NCBI GenBank assembly: GCA_036417435.1
Contig: CM070900.1
Span: 170,552,815 to 170,616,814 of the forward strand
Reading direction: 5' to 3'
Source: Inia geoffrensis
Taxonomy: Eukaryota > Chordata > Mammalia > Artiodactyla > Iniidae
DNA: 64,000 bases
The position numbers and the translations under genes were made by a program. Below are positions 12,715 to 24,109 of this stretch, piece by piece. Each line of letters starts with the position of its first letter. Position 1 is the stretch's first letter. Below the pieces are notes generated by a model that did not search any database, was not told where the DNA came from, and saw nothing but the letters and a program-made list of their open reading frames with translations.

Positions 12715-13420
12715 AGACACAAATAAAATACATTCAAAGAAAGTCACATCATAGTCAAACATCATAAATGAAAAAAATATTTAACCAGAGAATAAAAAGA
12801 TACATTATATTCTGGCGTAACAGTAAGAATGAGAGCTAACATCATCAGAGACAAGTGAAGCCAGAGATAATAAAATCATATATTTAATGAATTTATAGGA
12901 AAAATGTGTAAACCCCAAATTTTATATGTGGTAATAATTTTGTTCCAAAATTAAGGTTAAATAATGAAATTTTCAAATAAACAAAAACAGGCAGAATTTG
13001 TTGCTAGCTGAACCAGACTGTAAGGAATACTGTTGATAGCTCTTCAGATAAAACAAAGAAAACCAAACCAAAACAAAACAAAACAAAACAAATGAGCACA
13101 AATTTACTGATGTACGTATCTGCAGGAAGAAATGAAGATCACCGGAAAGGGAAATTGTGAATTTAACTATAAAATAATATTTATAAAATATATTAAATAG
13201 TTACTAACTCTTTAAAGAAAAAACTACACTGTGGATACATAACTCATATAGAAGGAGAATGACTGACAACTAAAGTACAAAGGACAAAACAACAATACAT
13301 GGTATTTTACTTACAATAATGGCTAATTGGCATAATTTAAGTCACTTTGAAAAGTTAAAGATTAAAAAGCTGAATTTAGAAAATAACCAGTAATTAGACA
13401 AAGCAACATACATTTAAAAA
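12715..13420 (+). mobile_element. Old L1 ORF1 fragment
   Basis: The nucleotide order follows the C-terminal half of mammalian L1 ORF1: 'agtcacatcatagtcaaaca' near 12741, 'aacatcatcagagacaagtg' near 12839, 'cagaattt' blocks near 12990, and 'gttgctagct' near 13000, which encodes the end of ORF1 in intact relatives. A short AAAAC microsatellite (13060-13091) follows. All frames are broken. It could be a HAL1-type element, since no ORF2 follows. Confidence 0.55.
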
Positions 13421-13511
13421 ATTGACAGAATTAACAGCAGTTATAGAAAAATATACAATGAACCACAGTTATTTCAAATATGATTTTCTCATAATTAAAA
13501 AAAAAAAATCT

Positions 13512-13725
13512 GGGCTTCCCTGGTGGTGAAGTGGTTAAGAGTCCACCTGCCGATGAAGGGGACATGGGTTCGTGCCATGGTCCAGGAAGATCCCACATGC
13601 CGCGGAGCGGCTGGGCCTGTAAGCCATGGCTGCTGAACCTGCATGTCCGGAGCCTGTGCTCCGCAATGGGAGAGGCCACAACAGTGAGAGGCCCGTGTAC
13701 CGCAATAAAACAAAACAAAACAAAA
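13512..13725 (+). mobile_element. CHR SINE, sense
   Basis: Starts GGGCTTCCCTGGTGG, contains 'aagatcccacatgcc' near 13588 and the 'gagaggcc' block near 13670, and ends in an (AAAAC)n-type tail at about 13705-13730. The B-box-like 'gggttcgtgcc' is at 13566-13576. A duplication of about 8 bases, AAAAAATC, is possible but merges with A runs. Confidence 0.93.
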
Positions 13726-13756
13726 CAAAAAATCAGTAATGATATAAAAGCTTTAT

Positions 13757-13950
13757 TTTTTTATTGAAGTAAAATCGATGTATACCATTATAAAAGTTTC
13801 AGGTGTGCAACATTATAATTCAACATACGAAGTGATCATCATCAAAAGAGTAGTTATCATCCATCACCATATAGTTGATCCCTTTTACCCATTTTGCCCA
13901 CCTCTCAACCCCTTCTCCTCTGCTATATCTGTTCTAGATATAAAAGATCT
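13757..13950 (-). mobile_element. Old L1 3' end, antisense
   Basis: Begins with T-rich tail complement and 'ttattgaagtaaaatcgatg', then 'aagtttcaggtgtgcaacat' and 'aagtgatcatcatc', the reverse complement of an L1M 3'UTR. It fades near 13950. Confidence 0.6.
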
Positions 13951-16540
13951 CTAGATCTCCTGTTATTTTGAGAGCCATAGATTAACAATTCCAAGTTTGT
14001 CATGGCCTCCCTTGTCATCAACTCAGCCTTACAGGATAGAGCTACCACCTAACATGTTGTGGTGCCGATGCCTCTCATCAGTGCATTTTGGATGACCTTG
14101 GTGAATGGTATGTATTCTGGCTCCTCCTGAAAACCTCTCCTCTGGTAGGTTTTCTGGACTCATGTAATTTATTCTATCCAGCTTTCTCTCTTCCTGTAGC
14201 CTCTTTATTTTGTCATGGCAACTCAGCTATGTCTGTTGCTCAACATGGGACATTTCTTTCTTCACTCTTCTAGAGTGTTGAGGTATCTCTATTTTCTGGG
14301 GCCCTTGCCTGAGTGTTAAATCCTCATGTCCTGAGAATTCTTTCTTATGCAGTCTTATATTCTGGTCTACTCAGCAAGTACCCCCAAAATGCAATCCCTG
14401 GGTTATTCCTTCAACTCCTGCTAATATAAGCTAATTCTTATATCTTCTCTATAAGTGTATATGCTCTTTCTTATCAACACATTCCAGCTGGGTTAGGTTG
14501 CAATTTAATGCTAATTACCAGCCTGTGACCCAAGGGAGAAGAAATGAATCTCTTGAGGAAAGGTGGTCACCTGTTGCCTTTGTGAGAGAGGCTACTACAG
14601 TGTTCTCTATCATGCATAAACTGTTAGCTTTCACTAGGAAGGACTGGTGAGTCACCTCTGTGAACTCTGAGGATTCAAGGACTCCAGCAGAGACAACTTC
14701 TTCAGGATCATCTATATAGAGAATCTATCCAGATGTCCTCATCCCCCAATTCAGCATCCCAGATTTTACCAACAATGGCCCTAGTTTCTTATAATCTCTC
14801 TGCTGGACATCAATACAGGTCATCAAAAACCAGTCAACTCCTCATTCCTTAAAGGCATTATTCTCCTCCAAATCTTTCAAAAGCCTGAATCACTGTAAGT
14901 GTAATGGCAGTCCTCTTCAGTGGACCATTTTCTCCAGTCACCACAAGTGAAATCATGAGCATTTGGGACTCCATCTTGTACTGGAGACAATCCATAGCTC
15001 ACTTACCACACAAAATGACATTTCCCTAGCTTGCCAGGCAGTAAGTAACCCAAGAATAATCTACCACCTTTTTCTTGAACTATTTCCTGCTACCTATGTC
15101 AGTTAAGCTCTTCTAGAGGGAATTAAATGTGAATCGTTTTATTGAGGAGATACCTGCAAAAGATAAAGGCAAAGAGGCAGGAGCAGGCAAGGAGAGGCTC
15201 CAGGCTTTCATGCAAGGATGAAACCCTTAAAATGAGACAAAGAAATAAGGGGAGTTGGGCAGGATGTGGCTCAGACTGTAGTTTAGATTTGAGGAAGCTT
15301 TGGACAGGTCCATGGGAAATCTCAAACCATGATTTTTAGAGTCAGGAGTGTCTTGGCTTTGCTGTATCTACCATCTTCAGTCATTGATTGGTGGGCAGTC
15401 TGGGAAGCACATCCTAGACATGGGAATGGTAATGCTTCCAGAAGTGTGGACCCACAGCAAGAGATCTGAGAATTTTCATGACCATGATATTGCTGAAACA
15501 CTAATAAATATCCTTTCGGAGTATTATTGAAAACATATAATTCTGAGGCATATATATAGCTCTTTCCATAGAATTGTGAGCAAGATCTAGAATTAGTAAA
15601 TAGAATGACATAAAGGAAATAGTGAAATCATCAGCAATGGCACCGAAACCGTAGTTTTGGAGTTTGAAATTTGGTCATTTATAAATGAATATTTTAATTC
15701 TAGATTTTCTGCTGAACTTAACAGAATTGTTGAAAAACCAATGTTTGCTATGAAGAATAATTTGGACATTATAATTTTTTTATATACAAAAATTAGTAAA
15801 ATTTAATTTCTAAAAATATTTTAATTTTTCTAGAAATCTTTAGTTTCTAAAATTTAATTTCTAAAATTAAATTTTAGAAATAAGCTTATAATTGTGTGAT
15901 CACTGACCTGAATTTAGTTAGTCTGAGTCCCACATTTCTGTATAGATACAATGTGTAGCTTTTTGACATATTAGGTTAACAAAGTAATACTAACAATACC
16001 ATATGGTTATTGTTTCAAATTTGTAAAATATTAAAACAGTTTACTATTAGCTATCCCTCTGTTATTTTTATATATTCTTGCACAACAAAAACTGATAACT
16101 CTATTGATCGACCATGACAGAATCTTGAAGGAAAAAAGACACAAAACATAAGCTACAAATTTCACTACTAGGTGATGACAGCTGTCATCTCTCTCCATGG
16201 GAAAGCTATGTAATTCAAACATTCCTAGACTTAGGAAATAAAACAAAGTTAAATAGATTTCTTTCATTTCACTTTTATGTGCTACTCATCTTACATTAAC
16301 TGAAAATAATTTAGTCCTACAAGATCTACATTCTGTAAATGTTCGAATCACACACTTAAATTCTAGGTAACAGAATTCAAATAATTATAGTAGTCTTTAA
16401 CAAAAGCCTTTACTATGGAGGATGGCGTAGAGACTGCAATGACACACATATCCTTTCAACTAAATAGAGTTTATAAAAGAAAACATAGCCTATTGTTCAG
16501 CTATAGAACTGCATATATTCCTTTTTTTCCTTTCTTTTTC
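13951..16540. other. Unassigned DNA
   Basis: About 2.6 kb with no gene. From 13980 to 15500 the composition is mixed (near 42% GC by eye) with no frame over 65 codons; this may be decayed ERV interior but is not assigned. From 15540 it is AT-rich and contains a perfect 15-base inverted repeat at 15844-15880. Confidence 0.4.
15844..15880. repeat. Perfect 15-bp inverted repeat (hairpin)
   Basis: Left arm TTTCTAAAATTTAAT (15844-15858), 7-base loop, right arm ATTAAATTTTAGAAA (15866-15880). The arms pair without mismatch. Confidence 0.9.
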
Positions 16541-16740
16541 AGTTTTATTGAGGCATAATTGACAATAGGTACAAATTTCAGTTATAAGATTAAAAAGTTC
16601 TGGGGCTCCAAGGTACAGCATGGTAATTATAGCTAATAATACTGTACTGTATACTTTAAATTTGCTGGGAGAAGATCTCGAGTATTCTCATCACAAACAA
16701 AGAGTTACTACACCTATTCTTTTAAAAGTAGTACAAACCA
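16540..16740. mobile_element. L1M 3'UTR fragments in two orientations
   Basis: At 16538-16585 'cagttttattgaggcataattgacaa' reads as an antisense L1 end. Directly after it, 'gttctggggctccaaggtac' (16599 on) and 'taataatactgtactgtata' read as sense L1M 3'UTR. This may be a twin-primed copy or two neighbouring relics. Confidence 0.5.
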
Positions 16741-16759
16741 ATCTATTCTTTGTTTTTTT

Positions 16760-17871
16760 GTGTGTGTTTTCTCTTATTACAGTCAGTATTTATATTTTAT
16801 CCAATACTTGCTCCTCTCTTTTGTGAAGTAGGATTATATCTCCTTATCTATTGTAATTTGAAAACATGTTCTTTGAGGTAGGGCCTTGGGCATGTGACTT
16901 GCTTTGACCAAAGAGCTTTGAGTAGGCATGCCATGGGACAATTCAGAACTAAAGCTTTAACTTATTGCAAATTTTGCCAGCTTTCATGCTCTTTTCCTCT
17001 ACAAAAAGAATGATACATCTCAAGTAGGGGATCACTTTAACTTCTATCCTGGAAGGTCAAAACATGTAGAAAATGCTACAACAGGTAATATACAACCTTG
17101 GCATATAATGAGAACAATGTATGGATGTTTCTTGTAAGATATGGGATTTGGGGGGGATTACTTGCTACTGTAGATAAATTCACTAATATACACTCTTTAC
17201 CTTTTCATAATTTTTCTGAGAATTTTGCCTATTTTTCTATTTTTTTTGAATTGTGAAGTTGAGATTTTATGATTCACAGCTACTTTGCTTGTGTCTGCCA
17301 CCAAATATTGCATATTTTAATAACCAAATTTCAAATGATTAAAATGAAAAAGAATTGCAAAATAAATTTTTTTTTTTTTTTTACCAAATTGAATGCTACA
17401 TACAATAAGGTAATTCCAAATTTGGAAAGAAATATGTCCTTTCTATTGACAAATTTATAAACTAATCTGAGATTCTAAGGACAAACTTTTAGAATACATT
17501 ACAATACACGCTAGATGAACAAAACATACAAATAAGTACAAACTAACACATTTCTTTGGAAGAGTGTACATTAAAAATTAAGTGGTGCTTTAAAATCCGA
17601 TTGCATGAGTTCTAAAAAGTTGAAAATATTTCATTAGCTTATGTTTGAATTAGTGATTTTTTTAATGATAAGTGGTGTTTTATTTTACAGGAAAAATTTT
17701 TAAAATATCAGAATTTATATTGCTTCAAATAAATATGTAGATTTTTTATATACAGTAATCACACTAATATTAATCCTACTCACTCCTAATATTATCTAAC
17801 ATATTTTGTTTGCTAGTAGACAGTTGGCCACATACAAAGATAATTAAATGGGTTTGGTACTTTATATCTGG
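16760..17871. other. Unassigned AT-rich DNA
   Basis: No gene or named repeat. It includes a poly-T at 17368-17382. Confidence 0.5.
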
Positions 17872-17884
17872 CAGAAGAGATACT

Positions 17885-18092
17885 ATTTTTTTTGTGTGTG
17901 TGTGGTACGTGGGCCTCTCACTGTTGTGGCCTCTCCTGTTGCGGAGCACAGGCTCCAGACACGCAGGCTCAGCGGCCATGGCTCACGGGCCCAGCCGCTC
18001 CGCGGCATGTGGGATCTTCCCGGACCGGGACATGAACCCGTTTCCACTGCATCGGCAGGCAGACTCTCAACCACTGTGCCACCAGGGAAGCC
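17885..18092 (-). mobile_element. CHR SINE, antisense
   Basis: Poly-T and a short TG run (17887-17903) as tail complement, then the CHR body read backwards ('gggatcttcccggaccggg' at 18011-18029), ending in CCACCAGGGAAGCCC. It is flanked by a perfect 13-base duplication CAGAAGAGATACT (17872-17884 and 18093-18105). It is among the least diverged copies in the window. Confidence 0.95.
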
Positions 18093-18439
18093 CAGAAGAG
18101 ATACTTTGATAAAATATTCTGCTTTTGAACACTAAGTCCTACATAGTACATAATGTTGCCTTATTGCAAATCTGGTAAGAAATAAAAGGTGAGCTAAAAC
18201 ACGTGGTGTTAATTTTGAAGAAAATGCAAATATCAATATTATAAGTAGCAATGAAAATGAGGTGGGAGAGGAAAACTAGTCTATATTAGAAACCATAAAT
18301 CAGTGAATAGAGATGAGTAGAACACTTTAGTTATAAAGAAGCAACTTCAAATTCAAACTAGGGCAAAAACAACATCCTTACTTAGTTTTTTCCAAGTTTT
18401 CACAAAGTAAATTCAAGCAAATATAAGTGCTCCAGTGAA

Positions 18440-19300
18440 AGTCAGCAACACAGAGAGAAACAACATAAAAGAAGTGACAGCAGAAAAAGAAATAAAAAAT
18501 GAAATCATTATTATAGAATTGAGAGTAATAATTATGGATTTTCAGAAAGATAAAATATAATTAAAATATTGCTCAAAGAATAAGATACAATCAAAAATAA
18601 CCCAGGAGATTTTAAAAGTAAGACAATGTTTAAGTCATTTAAATAACTCAGGTGAATGATAGCTGAATAGAGAATAGTTAAACTGGAAGATATATCTGAA
18701 AAATTACTGAATGCCAAGTAGATATGCAAGATTAAAGAAAATATGGAAGAAAGTTTAGAAATGGAATAAAAGGAAAAGAGGGTAAAGTGAGGTCCAAAAT
18801 ATCTAGTTCAAACTACAGAAGGAGGGAATGTAGAAAATAGAAGTGAGCAACAATATGTGAAGTGAAAGTGGCTAAGAAGTGTCTAGAATTGGTGAAAGAT
18901 ATCTATAAAACAGGTTACACACTTGCAGCAAAGAACATCTAAGTGGAAATATATTTTAAAAATTAAACCTATAATTATCACAGAGAACAGACGTAATATA
19001 TTTTGCAATCCTGAGAGGAAATAACCATTAACATAGAGTTATGTACCCATGAATCAGTGATCAGTTTTCTCAAGAAAAAAAAAAAAAAAGACAAAGGAGA
19101 AAGAGAGTCAGGGAGATCAAAAAAGAGAGAGTACAAAAATACAAATATCTCCACAATGCTTGGGAAGTTCTAAAGGATAGAATCCAGAAAGAAGAAGGAA
19201 ATGAACTCAGAAGGAATTCTGGAGATGTGAGAATAAATAGTAAGCAAAAGAGTAGGTAAGTATGTAATAAATATTAATAAATATTTATGTTGAAATAAAA
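18440..19300 (+). mobile_element. Probable old L1/HAL1 ORF1 relic
   Basis: A-rich sequence whose word order resembles L1 ORF1: 'acagaaggagggaa' near 18814, 'agcaacaatatgtgaag' near 18846, 'gtggctaagaag' near 18868, 'attggtgaaagatatc' near 18888. All frames are closed. The assignment rests on faint similarity only. A 17-base A run lies at 19074-19090. Confidence 0.4.
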
Positions 19301-20590
19301 ATAAAATCACCAGTAATAGCACAGATAATAATTTGTGGGGTTAAAAAAAGGGTAGAATTAAAATACTGGATCAGCGTGATCTAAATGCAATGTGGAGATT
19401 ATTGGATTTATTGAATAATGAAGCTCTGATAAAATGAAAAATAAGGTAATTTTTATTAAAATGAAAATAAAATCACATTTAAAAATTTGTAGTTGGAAAA
19501 AAGAATACGAATTCAAACCCACAAAAATAGCTAAATACATTTTTTTTAAATTAAGGAAGTACAATGAAAAAGTTAGCTAAATATAGAAATAAAATTGTAA
19601 AATAGCCACCTTTTTATATGTACAAAGATAAAAATGAAACACTAGTTGTAAGAAGGTAAAATAGGAAAGGAATTGTTCAGTTCTGCACTTACATTTCTTA
19701 TCTATGTGAATCCATACTCTGTATATTTCAAATGTCTACTGAAAGAAAGGCATATCTGGAATCATACAAATTGAATAAAATATTTTGGCGTTTAACATAA
19801 TTTTAAAATACAAAACATACTATATAAATATTTATAACGGAGAACAAACTGTTTTAACAAAATTTGTGAATATAAGGTGAGACCATAAGCAGTTAATTAA
19901 CATTCACCATCTTCCTCAAACGAGACAGACATATACTATACATATATATTTCCTATGTTTTCCGAACATAAGGATATGCTCCCCAAATTATTATCATTTT
20001 TCTTTCTATTTGGACAACCATCATGAAAATATTTCTCATAGCTTTCTTAAATATAAAGAGATTTCTTCCACCATTTTTCTTTATCCTTTGTTAAAGTTTT
20101 AACTTACTAATATATCTGGATTAACAAAAAAATAGAAAAACATCAGAGATAAATCACCAAGACTTGTTTCCAAAGTATGTGTCCCTTACTTGACATTTAA
20201 GATAAATGTCTTCTAGCTTTTGAATATTTTATAGAAGCTGTTACTGAAAAGTCTAATTCTGAACCTAAATATACGGCTTTGATTCAAACTAAGATAATCA
20301 TTTCCTTTTGAACTATGATGCTATCTGAGAATATTCACCTTAAATCTAATTGATTAAATAACTTCTAAGTGCTTTATCTTGATTCTATAGAAATAAATAT
20401 TCCAAATAAAATTATAAATGATTAATGTTAGAAACTGGACTGTGTAAAGAAATATTATTTATGCCCAATATTTTTATACCAAATATTTAGCTGGCTTTAA
20501 TTTTCAGTTTCCTCATGTTCTGGTAAACACCCCCAAATTCTATATTCACATATAGTAAAATAAAGCAATATTTTTTCTTGAACAGTACTT
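19301..20590. other. Unassigned AT-rich DNA
   Basis: No gene and no named repeat; longest frame 68 codons, isoleucine/phenylalanine-rich and in AT-rich sequence. Confidence 0.5.
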
Positions 20591-20790
20591 ATTTTTTAAA
20601 AACTCACTATGTCAAACAGTAAACTAGTTATGCTCTCTAGTTTTTATTATTTCATCTTCATAACAATACTCCAAAATAATTAATATTATCCATTAAAAAA
20701 ATATTTGAGGATAATTTACCAAATATCTCATTGCCAGAAACTGGCAAAATGACATTCAAAAGCACTGTTTTTTTTCCACTAAGTTAAACT
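20590..20790 (-). mobile_element. MIR SINE relic, antisense
   Basis: Core words of MIR read in reverse: 'tattatttcatcttcataac' near 20646, 'aatattatcc' near 20680, 'aaactggcaaaatgacattc' near 20738. It is highly diverged, as expected for this ancient mammalian family. Confidence 0.5.
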
Positions 20791-21177
20791 GCTTACCTCT
20801 TAATTACTTTAAATGAGTTAAGTACTACTTTAAATTATTTAAGTTCTTTAAGGAACTTTATACTTTTATGCTCCTGTTTGTATTTCTGCAAGTTCTTCAT
20901 TACTCCATTCAACAAATGTATGTTAAAGTTTATGAAAATCTTGACATTTGAATATTTTTGACCTAAAAAATGACAATTTAATATGATTTTCCTAGTATTT
21001 GCTGAGTATTTCCTCTATGGAGGGGATATAGCACTTCATTATTTATGCTCTGTGTACAAATACTACAAAACTTATTGGAGCAAAACAACAATTTTTCTGA
21101 GAGTCAAGTCTTAGCATGGCTTAACCAGGTCCTCTACTTCAGAATCTCACACAGGCTACAATCAAAATGTCAACCAC
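20791..21177. other. Unassigned DNA
   Basis: Nothing recognisable before the inverted L1. Confidence 0.5.
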
Positions 21178-22008
21178 GTAACCATGTTTCTTTTCTACAT
21201 CTGTACATCTGTGACCCTACTTCGGTTGTGTAAATAAGTTAATTTGTACCATTTTTTTAGATTCCACATATAAGCAATATCATATGAAATTGTCTTTCTG
21301 TATCTGACTTACTTCATTCAGTATGACAATCTCTAGGTCCATCCATGTTGCTGCAAATGTCATTATTTTGTTCTTTTTTATGGCTGAGTAATATTCCATT
21401 GTATATATGTACCACATCTTCCTTACTCATTCCTCTGTTGATGGGCATTTATGTTGTTTCAATGTCCTGGCTATTGTAAATAGTGCTGCAGTGAACATTG
21501 GGGTGCATGTATCTTTTTGAATTATGGTTTTCTCTGGGTATATGTCCAGGAGTGGGTGCTGGGTCACATGGTAGTTCCTTTTTTTTTTTTTTTTTTTTTT
21601 TTAAGGAAACTCCATACTGTTCTCCATAGTGGCTGTACCAATTTACATCCCCACCAGCAGTGTAGGAGTGTTCCCTTTTCTCCACACCCTCTCCAGCATT
21701 TATTGTTTGTAGATTTTTTGATGATAGCCATTCTGACCAGTGTGAGGTGATACCTCATGATAGCTTTGATTGCGAGACTGGGACTGACATATACACACTA
21801 CTATACATAAAATAGATAACTAATAAGAACCTGCTATATAGCACAGGGAGCTCTCCTCTACTCAATACTCTATAATGGCCTATATGAGAAAAGAATCTAA
21901 AAAAGAGTGGATATATGTATATGTATAACTGATTCACTTTGCCATACACCTGAAACTAACACAACATTGTAAATCAACTATACTCCAATAAATTTTTTTT
22001 TTTTAAAT
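21178..22008 (+). mobile_element. 5'-inverted (twin-primed) L1
   Basis: 21178-21771 is antisense L1 ORF2 end and proximal 3'UTR ('tttttatggctgagtaatat' near 21376, 'tctccacaccctctccagca' near 21680). At about 21771 the orientation flips and 21772-22008 is sense distal 3'UTR ('gcacagggagctctc' near 21841, 'tataactgattcactttgcc' near 21923, AATAAA at 21988-21993). Together the two parts cover one contiguous piece of L1 with the 5' part inverted, the signature of twin priming. A poly-T of 24 bases (21579-21602) has grown inside the inverted part. No clear target-site duplication was found. Confidence 0.85.
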
Positions 22009-22273
22009 ATCAGCCAGGTCTTTGGTCTCTTTTGATGACTTCACTAGGAAAGGATCCAATTTTAAGCACATTCATGTGATTCAGGATTCAGTCCCTCAAT
22101 GGTTGTTGGACAAAACTCTCAGTTTCTTATTAGTGATTGCCTAGAGTCCATCCTCAATTTCTTGCCATATGGGTCCCTCCAGTTTGCTTTACTAGAGCAA
22201 GTACCCAAGAAGAACCGGAGAGAGGCAGAAACAGAAAGACAGAGAGAGAGAGCAATGTAGAAATCAACTGTCT

Positions 22274-22519
22274 GGGCTTCCCTGGTGGCGCAGTGGTTGA
22301 GAGTCTGCCTGCCGATGCAGGGGACACGTGTTTGTGCCCCGGTCCGGGAAGATCCCACATGCCACAGAGCGGCTGGGCCCGTGAGCCATGGCCGCTGAGC
22401 CTGTGCGTCCGGAGCCTGTGCTCCACAACGGGAGAGGCCAAGACAGTGAGAGGGCCACGTACCACAAAAACAAAACAAAACAAAAGAAAACAAAACAAAA
22501 AAAACATAGGATGTACACT
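22274..22519 (+). mobile_element. CHR SINE, sense
   Basis: Starts GGGCTTCCCTGGTGG. 'ggtccgggaagatccc' is at 22341-22356 and 'atggccgctgag' at 22388. It ends in an A-rich AAAAC/AAAAG tail (22464-22505) plus about 14 further bases. A perfect 14-base duplication GAAATCAACTGTCT flanks it (22260-22273 and 22520-22533). Confidence 0.95.
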
Positions 22520-22759
22520 GAAATCAACTGTCTTTTGCAACCTAATCTCAGAAGCAACATCCCATAACTCTTACACTCTATTCATTACAAGCAAGTCACT
22601 AGGCCCAGTTTGCACTAATGAGAAGAGATTATACAGGGCATGGAAATAAGGAGGTGGGTATCATTGGGAGCCATCTTAGAATTCTGCTTAATATGAGCCC
22701 TGAATTAAAGTGTCTGTTTTCATGGAGTTTGCATTTTACTGCTGGAGGAGAGGCATCAA

Positions 22760-22803
22760 AGAAATATATATATATACATACATGCACACACACAAACACA
22801 TAA
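22760..22803. repeat. TA/CA microsatellite
   Basis: Short TATATA run passing into CACACA units; short IYIYIY and VCVCV frames overlap it and are not genes. Confidence 0.8.
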
Positions 22804-22899
22804 GAACAACAAAAACAATATACCAAGTGACCATACAGGCAATTGAAGAAATGGAGATCAAAAGCAAAATGGTATTTGACGTAGGATATTGAGAAAAAA

Positions 22900-24075
22900 T
22901 GTGACGAAGTGAACCAGACATATTCTAGGAGAATAGTCCAGCAGAGAGAATAGCAAGTACTAAGTGTGTGAGATAAATGCAAGTTTGGTATTTAAGGAAA
23001 ATAAAGAAGCTCCTCCTGGCTGGGGCAGGATAAGGTAGGGGAATATGAAAAGAAATAGCTGGCTGTTTATGTAGGGCTGTTAGTCTGTGGAATGAATGAC
23101 ATGGATGCTCCTCTGAGTGAGATACGAACCATTTAGAGTGTTTGTTGTAGAGGAACAACACAACCTAACATACAACTTTTAAGGCCCATTTTGAATTCTG
23201 TATGAAGAATAAAGGGTAAAATTGGTAAAACATGGTAAGACAGTATAGGAATTGGTCTTGGTAATCCAGGCAAAGTTATTATGATTACTTGGGTCAAATT
23301 GCTAGCTGTGAATAGGTGACAGGTGGAGAGCCTCTGAATGAATTTAAACATAGACCCAGCAGCATTTCCTGGCATATTTTCTATTAAGTATGAGAGAGAA
23401 AGAGATCAAGGATGACTCCACATATTTTTGACTGAACATGAGAAAAGGTGGAAATACCATTTAGAAAGTTGGGTAGTTGTGGAAAGATCAAGTTGCTTCA
23501 AGCCCAGTACATTTGAAATAATCATTAGATATACAAATACAGATATTGAGGAGACACTTCTATATAAGTCTGAAATGTAAGGGGAAGAAGGTTTGGAAAT
23601 ATAAATTTGCGAATCATCAGAATAGAGATTGTGTTTAAAACCATGGGACCAAATGAGATTAGTTGAAGAGCAAGCAAAGACAAGGAAGAGAAGAGCTCTG
23701 AGAACTGCAACTGGGAAGGTCTCAGATATGTAGAGATTGCAATGAGGAAAGTTATTCAGTGATGGATTATGGAAACAACAGAGTGTTATGGAAAGTTTCT
23801 ACTCAAGGGTTCAGAAAGATGAGAACTAAAATTTCATCATTGTTTCTGGCAAAATGAAAGCCACTAGTGACTTTGACAAGAACCTGATCTGAAGAAAGGT
23901 GAGGGTAAAAGAGTAGGGATGACTCCTTGTGGATTGAGTCAAATAGAAAATTAGAGAAGAAATGGAGACAGGGAGTGTGTAAACTTTTCAGCTGTAGTAA
24001 AGAGTTGCATAGAAATGATGCAGTAAGGATGTGGAATCAAGACAGCAATTTTATAATTAGGGGTTTAGGATTTTG
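22900..24075 (-). mobile_element. L2 (CR1-clade LINE), antisense, about 1.2 kb
   Basis: Read antisense, the words follow L2 from its 3' part towards the reverse-transcriptase region: 'agagaatagcaagtacta' near 22944, 'tcaaggatgactccacat' near 23406, 'tttgcgaatcatcagaatag' near 23607, 'aaaaccatgggaccaaatga' near 23637, 'gtgactttgacaagaacctg' near 23868, 'aatggagacagggagtgtgt' near 23962. This is an unusually long L2 relic. No frame is open beyond 80 codons. Confidence 0.65.
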
Positions 24076-24109
24076 TGGCAGGAAATAGAAAAACTACACA
24101 ACGATTTTA

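Noticed and set aside
22274..22350. tRNA-like sequence
   Set aside because: It is the tRNA-derived head of a CHR SINE followed by SINE body and A-rich tail, so not a functional tRNA gene.
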